A stretch of 13,156 nt of DNA, taken from positions 1 to 13,156 of the forward strand of contig JAUHXB010000012.1 of assembly GCA_030427215.1 (NCBI GenBank). The letters run 5' to 3'. Of the stretch, positions 7,096 through 13,156 are shown in pieces; position 1 is the stretch's first letter, and each line of letters begins with the position of its first letter. The notes below the pieces were generated by a model. That model searched no databases and had not been told where the DNA came from. It saw only the letters and a program-made list of their open reading frames with translations. The DNA comes from Alphaproteobacteria bacterium. Lineage in GTDB: Bacteria > Pseudomonadota > Alphaproteobacteria > Micavibrionales > UBA1664. The position numbers and the translations under genes were made by a program.

Positions 7096-8091
7096 ATGGA
7101 AAATAAACAATCAGTCGATGTGACATCTGGCTTTGATCTTGCCTGGCAAAGAATTGAAAATTGGGGAACAGATTTTTATAGTCTTCTCCCCAATATACTG
7201 GCCGGCTTTTTAATTCTTATTTTTATTGGGCTTATCGCCTATGCGGTCAAACGAGGATTGGAAAGCTATTTTAAAAGACGGAAGCGTATCGATCTTGGGA
7301 ATTTATTATCCGATCTTGTGTTTTGGGGGCTGACCATATTTGGTGTATTGGTGGCTTTAACGGTGATTATGCCCTCGCTTCAACCCGTGGATTTAATATC
7401 GGGGCTGGGGCTTGGCTCGTTGGCGGTCGGGTTTGCATTTAAAGATATTTTGCAAAATTGGTTAGCAGGTTTGCTCATCCTTCTACGTTTGCCTTTTCGT
7501 CGCGGAGATCAAATTCGTATCGATGATTCAGAAGGAACAGTGGTTAGTATCGAGCCTCGCGCCACCGTTATAAAAACCTATGATGGAAAGGTGATAGTTG
7601 TTCCCAATACAAAAGTTTATACCAGCCACGTTATTGTTGGTACGGCCTATGATGTACGGCGTGTTGAACTGGATATTACTGTTGGGTATGATTATAACAC
7701 CAATGATATTATCAAAATCATATTGGATGCCATCACGCCATTGGATGAGGTGTTGAAGGAACCTACACCACAAGTGTTATGTTGGTCATTGGGATCGACA
7801 TCAATGGAAATGAAGGTCCGGTGGTGGGTTGATTCATCGAGGTCACAAGAGGTTGTATCGCGTGCGCGCATTGTTCAGGCAATCAAAGAAACGTTTGAAT
7901 TAAATGACATTGATCCGACAGATCCGCAATTGATATTTTATCAGGAGCATAAAGCCAAATCAAAAAAGCATTCACCAGTTAAAGGTAAGAAAACTACGCC
8001 ACCACAAAAAATAAAAACGAGCACTCATGACCCCGAGGTTGAGAAAATAAAGCTTGATGATAAAAGCCAGACAATCCTTCCCAAAGAATAA
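7096..8091 (+). CDS. MscS-family small mechanosensitive ion channel
   Basis: An inner-membrane channel of the MscS family, which opens under membrane tension and releases solutes during osmotic downshock. I take the ATG at 7096 (331 residues); a frame from TTG at 7030 would read through the terminator hairpin. Membrane segments are near residues 31-51 (LPNILAGFLILIFIGLIAYAV), 72-92 and 99-129; the last is the pore helix GLGLGSLAVGFAFKDILQNW. Then come the beta domain (FRRGDQIRIDDSEGTVVSIE, VVPNTKVYTSHVI) and an alpha/beta cage domain ending near DPQLIFYQEHK. A 46-residue charged, lysine-rich tail (286-331) lies in the cytoplasm. No convincing ribosome site or promoter lies directly upstream, so it may rely on read-through. 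It has no functional link to ribosomal proteins and looks like an insertion between rpsC and rplP. Confidence 0.9.
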   Translation: MENKQSVDVTSGFDLAWQRIENWGTDFYSLLPNILAGFLILIFIGLIAYAVKRGLESYFKRRKRIDLGNLLSDLVFWGLTIFGVLVALTVIMPSLQPVDLISGLGLGSLAVGFAFKDILQNWLAGLLILLRLPFRRGDQIRIDDSEGTVVSIEPRATVIKTYDGKVIVVPNTKVYTSHVIVGTAYDVRRVELDITVGYDYNTNDIIKIILDAITPLDEVLKEPTPQVLCWSLGSTSMEMKVRWWVDSSRSQEVVSRARIVQAIKETFELNDIDPTDPQLIFYQEHKAKSKKHSPVKGKKTTPPQKIKTSTHDPEVEKIKLDDKSQTILPKE

Positions 8092-8115
8092 ATATTAAAA
8101 AAACCTTAAATAGGG

Positions 8116-8146
8116 CTTGCAATGTATGTCTTTATCGCGTTATAGT
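8116..8146 (+). promoter_or_regulatory. Predicted promoter of the rplP-spc unit
   Basis: CTTGCAAT (8116-8123) contains TTGCAA (8117-8122); 18 nt later is TATAGT (8141-8146), a 5 of 6 match to the -10 consensus. Transcription would start near 8153, giving a leader of about 110 nt before rplP. The octamer is identical to the ones before tuf and before the gene at 497. Its place just after mscS is what an interrupted operon would need. Confidence 0.65.
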
Positions 8147-8152
8147 GCGCCA

Positions 8153-8263
8153 GAATTTAGCAATAAGTATCAATAGGTGCTTGGCAAACATACGGAAACT
8201 CTGGGTTTTAAGAAATTCAAAAGTCTGTGTGATTAGCAATTTTTTATGTGGAGAGCGTTAATT
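8153..8263 (+). promoter_or_regulatory. Long untranslated leader of rplP
   Basis: About 110 nt lie between the predicted transcription start and the rplP ATG, far longer than the other leaders here. I see no open frame, strong hairpin or T run, and only weak pairings of 5-6 bp (for example CCAGA at 8150-8154 with TCTGG near 8204). It ends in GGAGAG (8250-8255), 8 nt before the ATG. A ribosomal-protein binding site for feedback control could lie here but cannot be recognised by eye. Confidence 0.35.
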
Positions 8264-8677
8264 ATGCTACAACCAAAAAAGACAAAATATAGAAAAGCCC
8301 ATAAGGGTCGTATCCATGGTAACGCCAAGGGTGGAACAGATTTAAACTTTGGGTCTATCGGCCTTAAGGCTTTGTCGCCTGATCGTGTGACGGCTCGTCA
8401 GATTGAGGCGGCACGTCGTGCAATTACGCGTCATATCCGTCGTCAGGGTAAATTATGGATCCGCATCTTCCCCGATGTGCCTGTGACAAAGAAACCTCTT
8501 GAGGTTCGTCAAGGTAAAGGGAAAGGGTCTGTGGAATTTTGGGCTGCACGTGTTAAGCCTGGTCGTATTATGTTTGAAATGGACGGTGTTCCGCATGATT
8601 TGGCGGTTGGTGCATTAGAGCGCGCGCAAATGAAATTGCCTTTGAAATCAAAAATTGTGACACGGATTGGTGAATAA
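8264..8677 (+). CDS. rplP: 50S ribosomal protein L16
   Basis: L16 (uL16) is a late-assembling protein near the A site that positions tRNA and completes the large subunit. The ATG at 8264 gives the standard start [16 protein letters not shown] and 137 residues; an in-frame ATG at 8246 would add six residues and place the GGAGAG site inside the coding region, so I reject it. Hallmarks: [21 protein letters not shown], given as [19 protein letters not shown], then [32 protein letters not shown] and FEMDGV. It is the first gene of the second ribosomal unit and has its own predicted promoter. rpmC starts 1 nt after its stop. The start region GAGCGTTAATTATG matches that of tuf at 13 of 14 bases. Confidence 0.97.
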   Translation: MLQPKKTKYRKAHKGRIHGNAKGGTDLNFGSIGLKALSPDRVTARQIEAARRAITRHIRRQGKLWIRIFPDVPVTKKPLEVRQGKGKGSVEFWAARVKPGRIMFEMDGVPHDLAVGALERAQMKLPLKSKIVTRIGE

Positions 8678-8678
8678 G

Positions 8679-8939
8679 ATGAATTACGAAGATATCGCAA
8701 ACAAAACACCTGATGAGTTGGCTAAGACTTTGATGGATTTGAAAAAACAACAAATGGAGCTTCGTTTTAAGGCTTCTGGTGGTCAGATTGACAAGACACA
8801 TGAGATTCGTGTGATGCGTCGTGATATTGCCCGTGTGTTAACGGCAATGAATGCGCCTGCGCAGGAAGCCAAGGCAGTGAAGAAAGCTCCTGCGAAAAAG
8901 AAAACAACGACTAAAAAGTCTGAAGAAAAAGCAGCATAA
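8679..8939 (+). CDS. rpmC: 50S ribosomal protein L29 with lysine-rich C-terminal tail
   Basis: L29 (uL29) is a small helical-hairpin protein at the exit of the nascent-chain tunnel beside L23. I start at the ATG giving MNYEDIANKTPDEL; a TTG four codons upstream overlaps the rplP stop and is less likely. The family core is residues 1-57: TPDELAKTLMDLKKQQMELRF, shown as TPDELAKTLMDLKKQQ then ELRFK, and HEIRVMRRDIARV. L29 is usually about 63-68 residues; this one is 86. Residues 58-86 form a tail with 9 lysines in paired clusters (KKAPAKKKTTTKK). Such a tail would be positively charged and disordered, and would sit near the polypeptide exit. A 16-base piece of its DNA recurs exactly in rpsQ. Confidence 0.95.
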   Translation: MNYEDIANKTPDELAKTLMDLKKQQMELRFKASGGQIDKTHEIRVMRRDIARVLTAMNAPAQEAKAVKKAPAKKKTTTKKSEEKAA

Positions 8940-8951
8940 GGATAGATAGAT

Positions 8952-9290
8952 ATGCCACGTCGTATATTAGAAGGAAGAGTATTAAGTGATAAACAAGACA
9001 AGACAGTCACTGTCTTGGTTGAGCGTCGCATGATGCACCCAATTTATAAGAAATATTTGAAAAAATCTTCAAAGTTCGCGGCTCATGATGAGACGAACAG
9101 TGCGAAGGAAGGTGATGTTATTCGTATTATCGAATGTGCGCCAATTTCAAAGAACAAAAGATTTACTGTTTACACTGGCGCGGAAGCAACTGCGCCTGCG
9201 AAAACAGAGGATAAAAAGCCGGCGGCTAAAAAGGCTCCTGCGAAAAAGACGGCTCCTAAAAAGGCCGCTGCTAAAAAAGACGATAAGTAG
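8952..9290 (+). CDS. rpsQ: 30S ribosomal protein S17 with lysine-rich C-terminal tail
   Basis: S17 (uS17) is an OB-fold primary 16S rRNA binder. The core (residues 1-75) is standard: RRILEGRVLSDKQDKTVTV, VERRMMHPIYKKYLKKSSK, HDETNSAKEGDVIRI and APISKNKRF. The protein is 112 residues against about 80-87 usually. From residue 76 a tail adds 12 lysines, with KK at 88-89, 93-94, 98-99, 103-104 and 108-109, an exact five-residue period separated by Ala/Pro/Thr. The start has AAGGA at 8938-8942, 9 nt before the ATG. The DNA near the start contains a perfect inverted repeat (8999-9017). It lies 12 nt after rpmC and 25 nt before rplN. No frameshift is involved: tail and core are in one frame. Confidence 0.95.
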   Translation: MPRRILEGRVLSDKQDKTVTVLVERRMMHPIYKKYLKKSSKFAAHDETNSAKEGDVIRIIECAPISKNKRFTVYTGAEATAPAKTEDKKPAAKKAPAKKTAPKKAAAKKDDK

Positions 9291-9315
9291 AGAATTAAGG
9301 TAAAGGGCAAAAGCC

Positions 9316-9684
9316 ATGATACAAATGCAAAGCGTATGTGAAGTTGCTGATAACTCTGGTGCAAAAAAGGTAATGTGCATCAAGGTACCAGGCGGCTCAG
9401 GAAAAAATGACGCCAATATTGGTGAACAAATTGTTGTGTCCGTTCGTGAAGCTTTGCCTCGCGGTCGTGTCAAAAAAGGTCAGGTGATGAAGGCCGTGAT
9501 TGTTCGCACGAAAAAAGGTATTCAACGTAAGGATGGATCTGTGATCCGTTTCGATACAAACAGTGTTGTTTTGGTTAATCCAAATAAAGAGCCGGTTGGA
9601 ACACGTATTTTTGGCCCAGTGACACGTGAATTGCGTGCGGATGGATACATGAAAATTATTTCATTGGCGGAAGAGGTTTTATAA
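9316..9684 (+). CDS. rplN: 50S ribosomal protein L14
   Basis: L14 (uL14) lies at the subunit interface, forms bridges to 16S rRNA and is the docking site of the silencing factor RsfS. At 122 residues the length is standard. It begins [20 protein letters not shown] and includes GDANIGEQ-type residues (here [20 protein letters not shown]), then [29 protein letters not shown] and the ending [12 protein letters not shown] with [18 protein letters not shown] sits 8 nt upstream of the ATG. rplX starts 2 nt after the stop, so translation is probably coupled. Nothing unusual. Confidence 0.98.
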   Translation: MIQMQSVCEVADNSGAKKVMCIKVPGGSGKNDANIGEQIVVSVREALPRGRVKKGQVMKAVIVRTKKGIQRKDGSVIRFDTNSVVLVNPNKEPVGTRIFGPVTRELRADGYMKIISLAEEVL

Positions 9685-9686
9685 TC

Positions 9687-10010
9687 ATGTCAAATGTAAA
9701 AATGAAAATTAAAAAAGGTGACACGGTTGTTGTGACAACTGGTGCATCAAAGGGTGTTCAGGGCGAAGTCTTGAATGTTAATCGTGACACAATGCGTGTG
9801 ACGGTTCAGGGCGCAAATTTGCGCACAAAACATCGCAAGCCAACACAGCAAGCCGCGGGTGGAATTGATAAAATTGAGGCACCGATTCATGTGTCTAACG
9901 TGTCTGTTGTTGACCCGAAAGATGGTGTTGCAACACGCGTTGGATATAAGACATTGAAAGATGGTAAAAAAGTTCGCTTTGCCAAAAAATCTGGCGAAAC
10001 GATTGGATAG
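9687..10010 (+). CDS. rplX: 50S ribosomal protein L24
   Basis: L24 (uL24) starts large-subunit assembly by binding the 5' end of 23S rRNA. The 107-residue protein has an N-terminal KOW motif ([20 protein letters not shown], residues 7-26), the basic segment [14 protein letters not shown], then [15 protein letters not shown] and the final [20 protein letters not shown]. The ribosome site is GAGG in the end of rplN. It lies 2 nt after rplN and 14 nt before rplE. In E. coli the junction between this gene and rplE holds the S8 repressor site of the spc operon; I could not recognise a matching structure in the 14-nt gap. Confidence 0.97.
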   Translation: MSNVKMKIKKGDTVVVTTGASKGVQGEVLNVNRDTMRVTVQGANLRTKHRKPTQQAAGGIDKIEAPIHVSNVSVVDPKDGVATRVGYKTLKDGKKVRFAKKSGETIG

Positions 10011-10024
10011 TAGGATATAAAGTT

Positions 10025-10585
10025 ATGAGTGCAGCAGAAAATTACACACCACGTTTGCAGACTGAATATCAATCACGCATCAGAAAAGAGATGCAAGATG
10101 AATTCGGTTATAAAAATGTCATGCAAATCCCTGGTTTGAAAAAAATTGTTTTAAATGTTGGGGCTGGTGAATCAACGACGGATTCACGCAAGGCCCAAAA
10201 CGCCGCGGATGATTTGACATTAATCGCAGGTCAAAAAGCGGTTGTGACACGCGCGAAAAAATCAATTGCGACTTATAAGGTTCGTGAAGATATGCCTTTA
10301 GGTGCGAAGGTGACATTACGCGGTAAGCAAATGTATGATTTTATGGATCGTTTGGTTAATATTGCTTTGCCGCGTGTTCGTGATTTTCGTGGATTGAAGA
10401 AAAATTCATGTGATGGACGTGGTAATTACGCAATGGGTATTAAGGAACATATTGTTTTCCCAGAAATCAATTACGATAAAGTCGATGCAATCCGTGGAAT
10501 GGATATTGTAATTTGTACGTCGGCTCAGACTGACGACGAAGCAAGAGCATTGTTGAAGAAATTTAAACTACCGATTAAGGACTAA
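10025..10585 (+). CDS. rplE: 50S ribosomal protein L5
   Basis: L5 (uL5) binds 5S rRNA and contacts P-site tRNA and S13 at the subunit bridge. The 186-residue protein has an N-terminal lead ([15 protein letters not shown]), then [34 protein letters not shown], the loop FDEMDRL-type region (here [20 protein letters not shown]), [18 protein letters not shown] and the end [20 protein letters not shown] with FKLPIKD. It is about 7 residues longer than the E. coli protein at its N-terminus. An internal inverted repeat (7-bp arms GTGAATC/GATTCAC, 10167-10187) lies within the coding sequence. rpsN follows 9 nt after the stop. Confidence 0.97.
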   Translation: MSAAENYTPRLQTEYQSRIRKEMQDEFGYKNVMQIPGLKKIVLNVGAGESTTDSRKAQNAADDLTLIAGQKAVVTRAKKSIATYKVREDMPLGAKVTLRGKQMYDFMDRLVNIALPRVRDFRGLKKNSCDGRGNYAMGIKEHIVFPEINYDKVDAIRGMDIVICTSAQTDDEARALLKKFKLPIKD

Positions 10586-10594
10586 GGATTAAAA

Positions 10595-10900
10595 ATGGCA
10601 AAAGTATCAATGATACAGCGTGATGTAAAACGCGCAAAAATGGTTGAGAGTAAGAAGGACAAGTGGGCAAAGTTGCGTGCAGTCGCTCGCGATCGTAGTG
10701 CGGACCCTGCGGATCGTTTTCAGGCTTCTCAACAAATGGAAAAGTTGCCAAAAAATTCAAATCCTACTCGGAAAAAGAATAGATGTAAATTAACTGGGCG
10801 TCCTCGTGGGTATCACAGGAAGTTTGGTCTTTGCCGTATACAGTTGCGTGATTTGGCCCATACAGGTCAATTGCCGGGTGTAACAAAGGCAAGTTGGTAA
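10595..10900 (+). CDS. rpsN: 30S ribosomal protein S14, zinc-free long form
   Basis: S14 (uS14) is in the head of the small subunit and joins late in assembly. At 101 residues it is the long form. It keeps the C-terminal signature [20 protein letters not shown], then [18 protein letters not shown], with only two isolated cysteines and no CxxC pairs, so it should not bind zinc. The first half ([33 protein letters not shown]) is the helical lead typical of proteobacteria. AAGGA lies just upstream in the 9-nt gap after rplE. rpsH follows after 25 nt. Nothing is unusual about the gene. Confidence 0.97.
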   Translation: MAKVSMIQRDVKRAKMVESKKDKWAKLRAVARDRSADPADRFQASQQMEKLPKNSNPTRKKNRCKLTGRPRGYHRKFGLCRIQLRDLAHTGQLPGVTKASW

Positions 10901-10925
10901 AAGGTTTTTAGGAGAAAGAAAAGTC

Positions 10926-11324
10926 ATGGCACAAAGTCATCCTTTAAGTGATATGTTGACACGCATTCGTAACGGTTTAGCCCGTCAAAAGGCTTCGGTT
11001 TACACTGGTGCGTCAAAACAGAATAAATTTGTTCTCGATGTTATGGCGGGTGAAGGATATATCCGCGGTTATGTTGAGGAAAAAGATGAACGTAACCACC
11101 CGGTTTTGCGTGTTGATTTGAAATATACGGAAGGCCAGCCAGCCATTCGTGAATTGAAAACAATTTCGAAACCTGGGCGTCGTGTGTATTCATCATCAAA
11201 AACAATGCCGCGTGTTCACAACGGACTTGGGACATCAATCGTTACAACACCAAAAGGTGTAATGACGGATTCAAAGGCTCGTTCTGAAAATGTTGGCGGC
11301 GAAGTGCTGTGTCAGCTCTTCTAA
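10926..11324 (+). CDS. rpsH: 30S ribosomal protein S8
   Basis: S8 (uS8) is a primary 16S rRNA binder in the platform and, in E. coli, the feedback repressor of the spc operon. The 132-residue protein begins with [13 protein letters not shown], continues with [11 protein letters not shown], then [24 protein letters not shown] (shown here in part: [16 protein letters not shown]), and ends with [16 protein letters not shown] and GGEVLCQLF, the conserved closing strand. AGGAGA at 10910-10915 is 10 nt ahead of the ATG, one of the strongest ribosome sites in this half. It precedes rplF by 18 nt. Confidence 0.97.
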   Translation: MAQSHPLSDMLTRIRNGLARQKASVYTGASKQNKFVLDVMAGEGYIRGYVEEKDERNHPVLRVDLKYTEGQPAIRELKTISKPGRRVYSSSKTMPRVHNGLGTSIVTTPKGVMTDSKARSENVGGEVLCQLF

Positions 11325-11342
11325 GGTAAAGGTAATAATAAA

Positions 11343-11876
11343 ATGTCACGAATTGCAAAAAATGAATTGGCTATCCCAGAAGGTGTTGAACTCAACATTA
11401 ATGGGCAGGAAGTGAAAGCCAAAGGAAAATTAGGTGAATTGACTTTGACGATGGTCAATGAGGTTAAGGCGTCGGTAAACGATAATGGTGTTTTAGTTGA
11501 AAAGGCGGCAAATTCAAAATTCGCAAATGCGATGTGGGCCACAACTTGGAGATTGATCAATAATCTTTGTATTGGTGTGTCAAAAGGGTTTGAGAAAAAG
11601 CTTGAAATTAATGGTGTTGGTTTGAGAGCTCAGGCTCAGGGCCAGAAATTAACAATGCAATTGGGATATTCTCATGAAGTGATTTATGACGTTCCTGCGG
11701 ATATTAAGGTCGAAGTTGAAAAAAACACTCAAATTACTGTATCAGGTATCGATAAACAACGCGTTGGCCAAGTCGCCGCAGAAATTCGTGAGTTCAAAAA
11801 ACCGGAACCATATAAAGGTAAAGGTATTAAATATGCTGATGAGCGTATCATCCGTAAAGAGGGTAAGAAGAAATAA
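11343..11876 (+). CDS. rplF: 50S ribosomal protein L6
   Basis: L6 (uL6) has two similar alpha/beta domains and lies near the sarcin-ricin loop and factor-binding site. The 177-residue length equals that of the E. coli protein. The start reads [15 protein letters not shown], where most relatives have MSRIGKKPVxxP, a small departure. The first domain runs to about residue 82 ([19 protein letters not shown]); the second has [30 protein letters not shown] and the signature [15 protein letters not shown], followed by [14 protein letters not shown] and a basic end. Its TAA shares one base with the ATG of rplR (TAATG), implying coupled translation. Confidence 0.97.
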   Translation: MSRIAKNELAIPEGVELNINGQEVKAKGKLGELTLTMVNEVKASVNDNGVLVEKAANSKFANAMWATTWRLINNLCIGVSKGFEKKLEINGVGLRAQAQGQKLTMQLGYSHEVIYDVPADIKVEVEKNTQITVSGIDKQRVGQVAAEIREFKKPEPYKGKGIKYADERIIRKEGKKK

Positions 11877-12247
11877 TGGCACAGGTTAAATTAACAACTG
11901 CACAGCGTCGTAAATATCGTGTTCGTAATCGTATTCGCGCAACGGCTTTGAAACAAGGGAAACCTCGTTTATCGATTCACCGTACGTCATTGCATATGCA
12001 TGCTCAAATTATTGATGATGCATCTGGTAAAACACTTGCGGCGGCATCAACAACACAGGATGCTGTCAAAAAAGGGTTGAAATCAACGTCTAATATTGAG
12101 GCGGCTACGGCCGTTGGTAAGGCGGTTGCTGAGGCTGCGAAAAAAGCAAAGGTTAAAACAGTGATTTTTGACCGTGGACAATTTTTATATCATGGTCGTG
12201 TGAAGGCCGTGGCTGAGGCCGCTCGTGAAGGTGGATTGGAATTTTAA
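11876..12247 (+). CDS. rplR: 50S ribosomal protein L18
   Basis: L18 (uL18) binds 5S rRNA with L5 and helps place it in the central protuberance. The 123-residue protein has the basic N-terminus [14 protein letters not shown], then [20 protein letters not shown], a middle helix [17 protein letters not shown], and the conserved ending [20 protein letters not shown] with EGGLEF. The ATG overlaps the stop of rplF by one base; the ribosome site must lie in the end of rplF. rpsE starts 11 nt downstream. Confidence 0.97.
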   Translation: MAQVKLTTAQRRKYRVRNRIRATALKQGKPRLSIHRTSLHMHAQIIDDASGKTLAAASTTQDAVKKGLKSTSNIEAATAVGKAVAEAAKKAKVKTVIFDRGQFLYHGRVKAVAEAAREGGLEF

Positions 12248-12258
12248 AGGATAAAACA

Positions 12259-12828
12259 ATGGCTAGAGATAACACACAAAGAAAAGATCGCGATCAAGCT
12301 CAAGAAGGCCCTGAATTACAGGAACGCCTTGTTGCCGTGAACCGCGTTGCCAAGGTTGTTAAGGGTGGACGTCGATTTGGTTTCGCCGCATTAATGGTTG
12401 TTGGTGATGAAAAGGGGCAGGTTGGCTTTGGAACTGGGAAAGCAAAAGAAGTTCCCGACGCTATTCAAAAAGCGACAGAAGACGCAAAACGCAACATGAT
12501 GCGTGTGCCATTACGCGAAGGACGCACAATTCACCACGATATTACTGGTCGTTATGGTGCAGGTCGCGTGACATTACGCTCAGCGCCTCCAGGAACAGGT
12601 ATTATTGGTGGTGGACCGATGCGTGCGGTTTTCGAAGCGCTTGGTATCCAAGATATCGTTTCAAAATCAAATGGAACGGCAAACCCACATAACATGGTTC
12701 GCGCAACATTAGAGGCATTGAAAAATATTCAATCGCCAAAACAAATTGCGGCACGTCGTGGTAAAAAAGTTGGTGATGTTATTGCCAATCGCGAAGTTAT
12801 GCCTGGTTCAACGGACGTAGAAGGGTAA
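12259..12828 (+). CDS. rpsE: 30S ribosomal protein S5
   Basis: S5 (uS5) lies at the mRNA entry site, affects decoding accuracy, and its N-terminal loop is the site of spectinomycin-resistance changes. The 189-residue protein has a polar lead (residues 1-20), the double-stranded-RNA-binding domain with [37 protein letters not shown] and the second domain with [39 protein letters not shown] and [15 protein letters not shown]-terminal extension of about 20 residues ([16 protein letters not shown]) is common in alphaproteobacteria. AAGGA is about 7 nt before the ATG. rpmD starts 5 nt after the stop. Confidence 0.97.
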   Translation: MARDNTQRKDRDQAQEGPELQERLVAVNRVAKVVKGGRRFGFAALMVVGDEKGQVGFGTGKAKEVPDAIQKATEDAKRNMMRVPLREGRTIHHDITGRYGAGRVTLRSAPPGTGIIGGGPMRAVFEALGIQDIVSKSNGTANPHNMVRATLEALKNIQSPKQIAARRGKKVGDVIANREVMPGSTDVEG

Positions 12829-12833
12829 GAGAC

Positions 12834-13112
12834 ATGGCCGAAGAAACAAAAAAAACAACTGCGAAAAAAGCGCCAGCTAAAAAGGCTCCGGCTAAAAAAG
12901 CAGCACCAAAGGCAAAAAAGCCAGCAGGTAAAACAGTAACTGTTCGTCAAATTGGATCACCTATTGGTCGCCCAGTTGAACAGCGTGGTACATTAATTGG
13001 TTTGGGATTAAATAAAATGAATAAGGTCAACACGTTGGAAGATACAGCTTCCGTTCGTGGTATGATCCGCAAAATCCCACACCTTGTTGAGATTGTAGAA
13101 GAGGCAGCGTAA
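12834..13112 (+). CDS. rpmD: 50S ribosomal protein L30 with lysine-rich N-terminal extension
   Basis: L30 (uL30) is a small large-subunit protein near 5S rRNA domain contacts. The core, about residues 33-92, is complete: [40 protein letters not shown] and [17 protein letters not shown]. The usual length is about 60; this one is 92. The extra 32 residues at the N-terminus are lysine/alanine/proline, with KK at 6-7, 11-12, 16-17 and 21-22. The start at 12834 has GGGTAAGAG upstream, and there is no ATG, GTG or TTG in frame close to the core, so the extension is most likely translated. rplO follows after 2 nt. Confidence 0.94.
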   Translation: MAEETKKTTAKKAPAKKAPAKKAAPKAKKPAGKTVTVRQIGSPIGRPVEQRGTLIGLGLNKMNKVNTLEDTASVRGMIRKIPHLVEIVEEAA

Positions 13113-13114
13113 TC

Positions 13115-13156
13115 ATGAAACTAAATGAATTAGCACCAAAAGAAGGATCTATCAAA
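13115..13156 (+). CDS. rplO: 50S ribosomal protein L15, start only (3' end outside window)
   Basis: Fourteen codons are visible, MKLNELAPKEGSIK, which is the characteristic L15 (uL15) N-terminus, in the expected place after rpmD. GAGG at 13101-13104, inside the end of rpmD, is 10 nt ahead of the ATG. In canonical order secY would come next. The window ends before any glycine-rich L15 core is reached. Confidence 0.9.
   Translation, partial: MKLNELAPKEGSIK

Noticed and set aside
1..13156. tRNA or rRNA genes, CRISPR array, insertion sequence or prophage
   Set aside because: Gaps between genes are short (largest 172 nt) and show no cloverleaf, spaced repeats, transposase frame or terminal inverted repeats.

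Overview
The window is a stretch of an alphaproteobacterial genome, all genes on the + strand, carrying the S10 and spc ribosomal-protein clusters in canonical order: tuf, rpsJ, rplC, rplD, rplW, rplB, rpsS, rplV, rpsC, then rplP, rpmC, rpsQ, rplN, rplX, rplE, rpsN, rpsH, rplF, rplR, rpsE, rpmD and the start of rplO. The alphaproteobacterial placement rests on recalled sequence character: the zinc-free 101-residue S14, the S3 end [10 protein letters not shown], the L18 end AAREGGLEF, and the L15 start MKLNEL. Base composition is fairly AT-rich by eye, so a low-GC lineage is likely. I cannot name a genus.

Layout. Positions 1-438 are the 3' end of recF. Two small genes I do not recognise follow (497-1065). 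tuf at 1141 opens the ribosomal block; rpsL, rpsG and fusA are not upstream, so the usual str operon is detached. The S10 half runs to rpsC (7003) and includes an unrecognised 89-codon gene wedged between rplW and rplB and overlapping the rplW stop. A good intrinsic terminator then follows, then an MscS-type mechanosensitive channel gene (7096-8091), then a new promoter, then rplP and the spc half to the window end.

Regulation visible in the sequence. Three intergenic leaders (before the small gene at 497, before tuf, before rplP) carry the identical octamer CTTGCAAT, each followed 16-18 nt after TTGCAA by a good -10 hexamer. I read these as the housekeeping promoters of the window. With the terminator after rpsC, they imply that the normally continuous S10-spc cluster is at least two transcription units here. 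Start regions of tuf and rplP also match at 13 of 14 bases.

Unusual proteins. L29 and S17 have long Lys/Ala/Pro C-terminal tails and L30 has a similar N-terminal extension, each with paired lysines about every five residues. L3 ends in an acidic 36-residue tail. The rest of the ribosomal proteins are ordinary in length and motif content. No tRNA, rRNA, CRISPR array, insertion sequence or phage gene was seen. The best candidates for something undescribed are the 89-residue orphan gene inside the S10 operon and the family of KKxxx tails.
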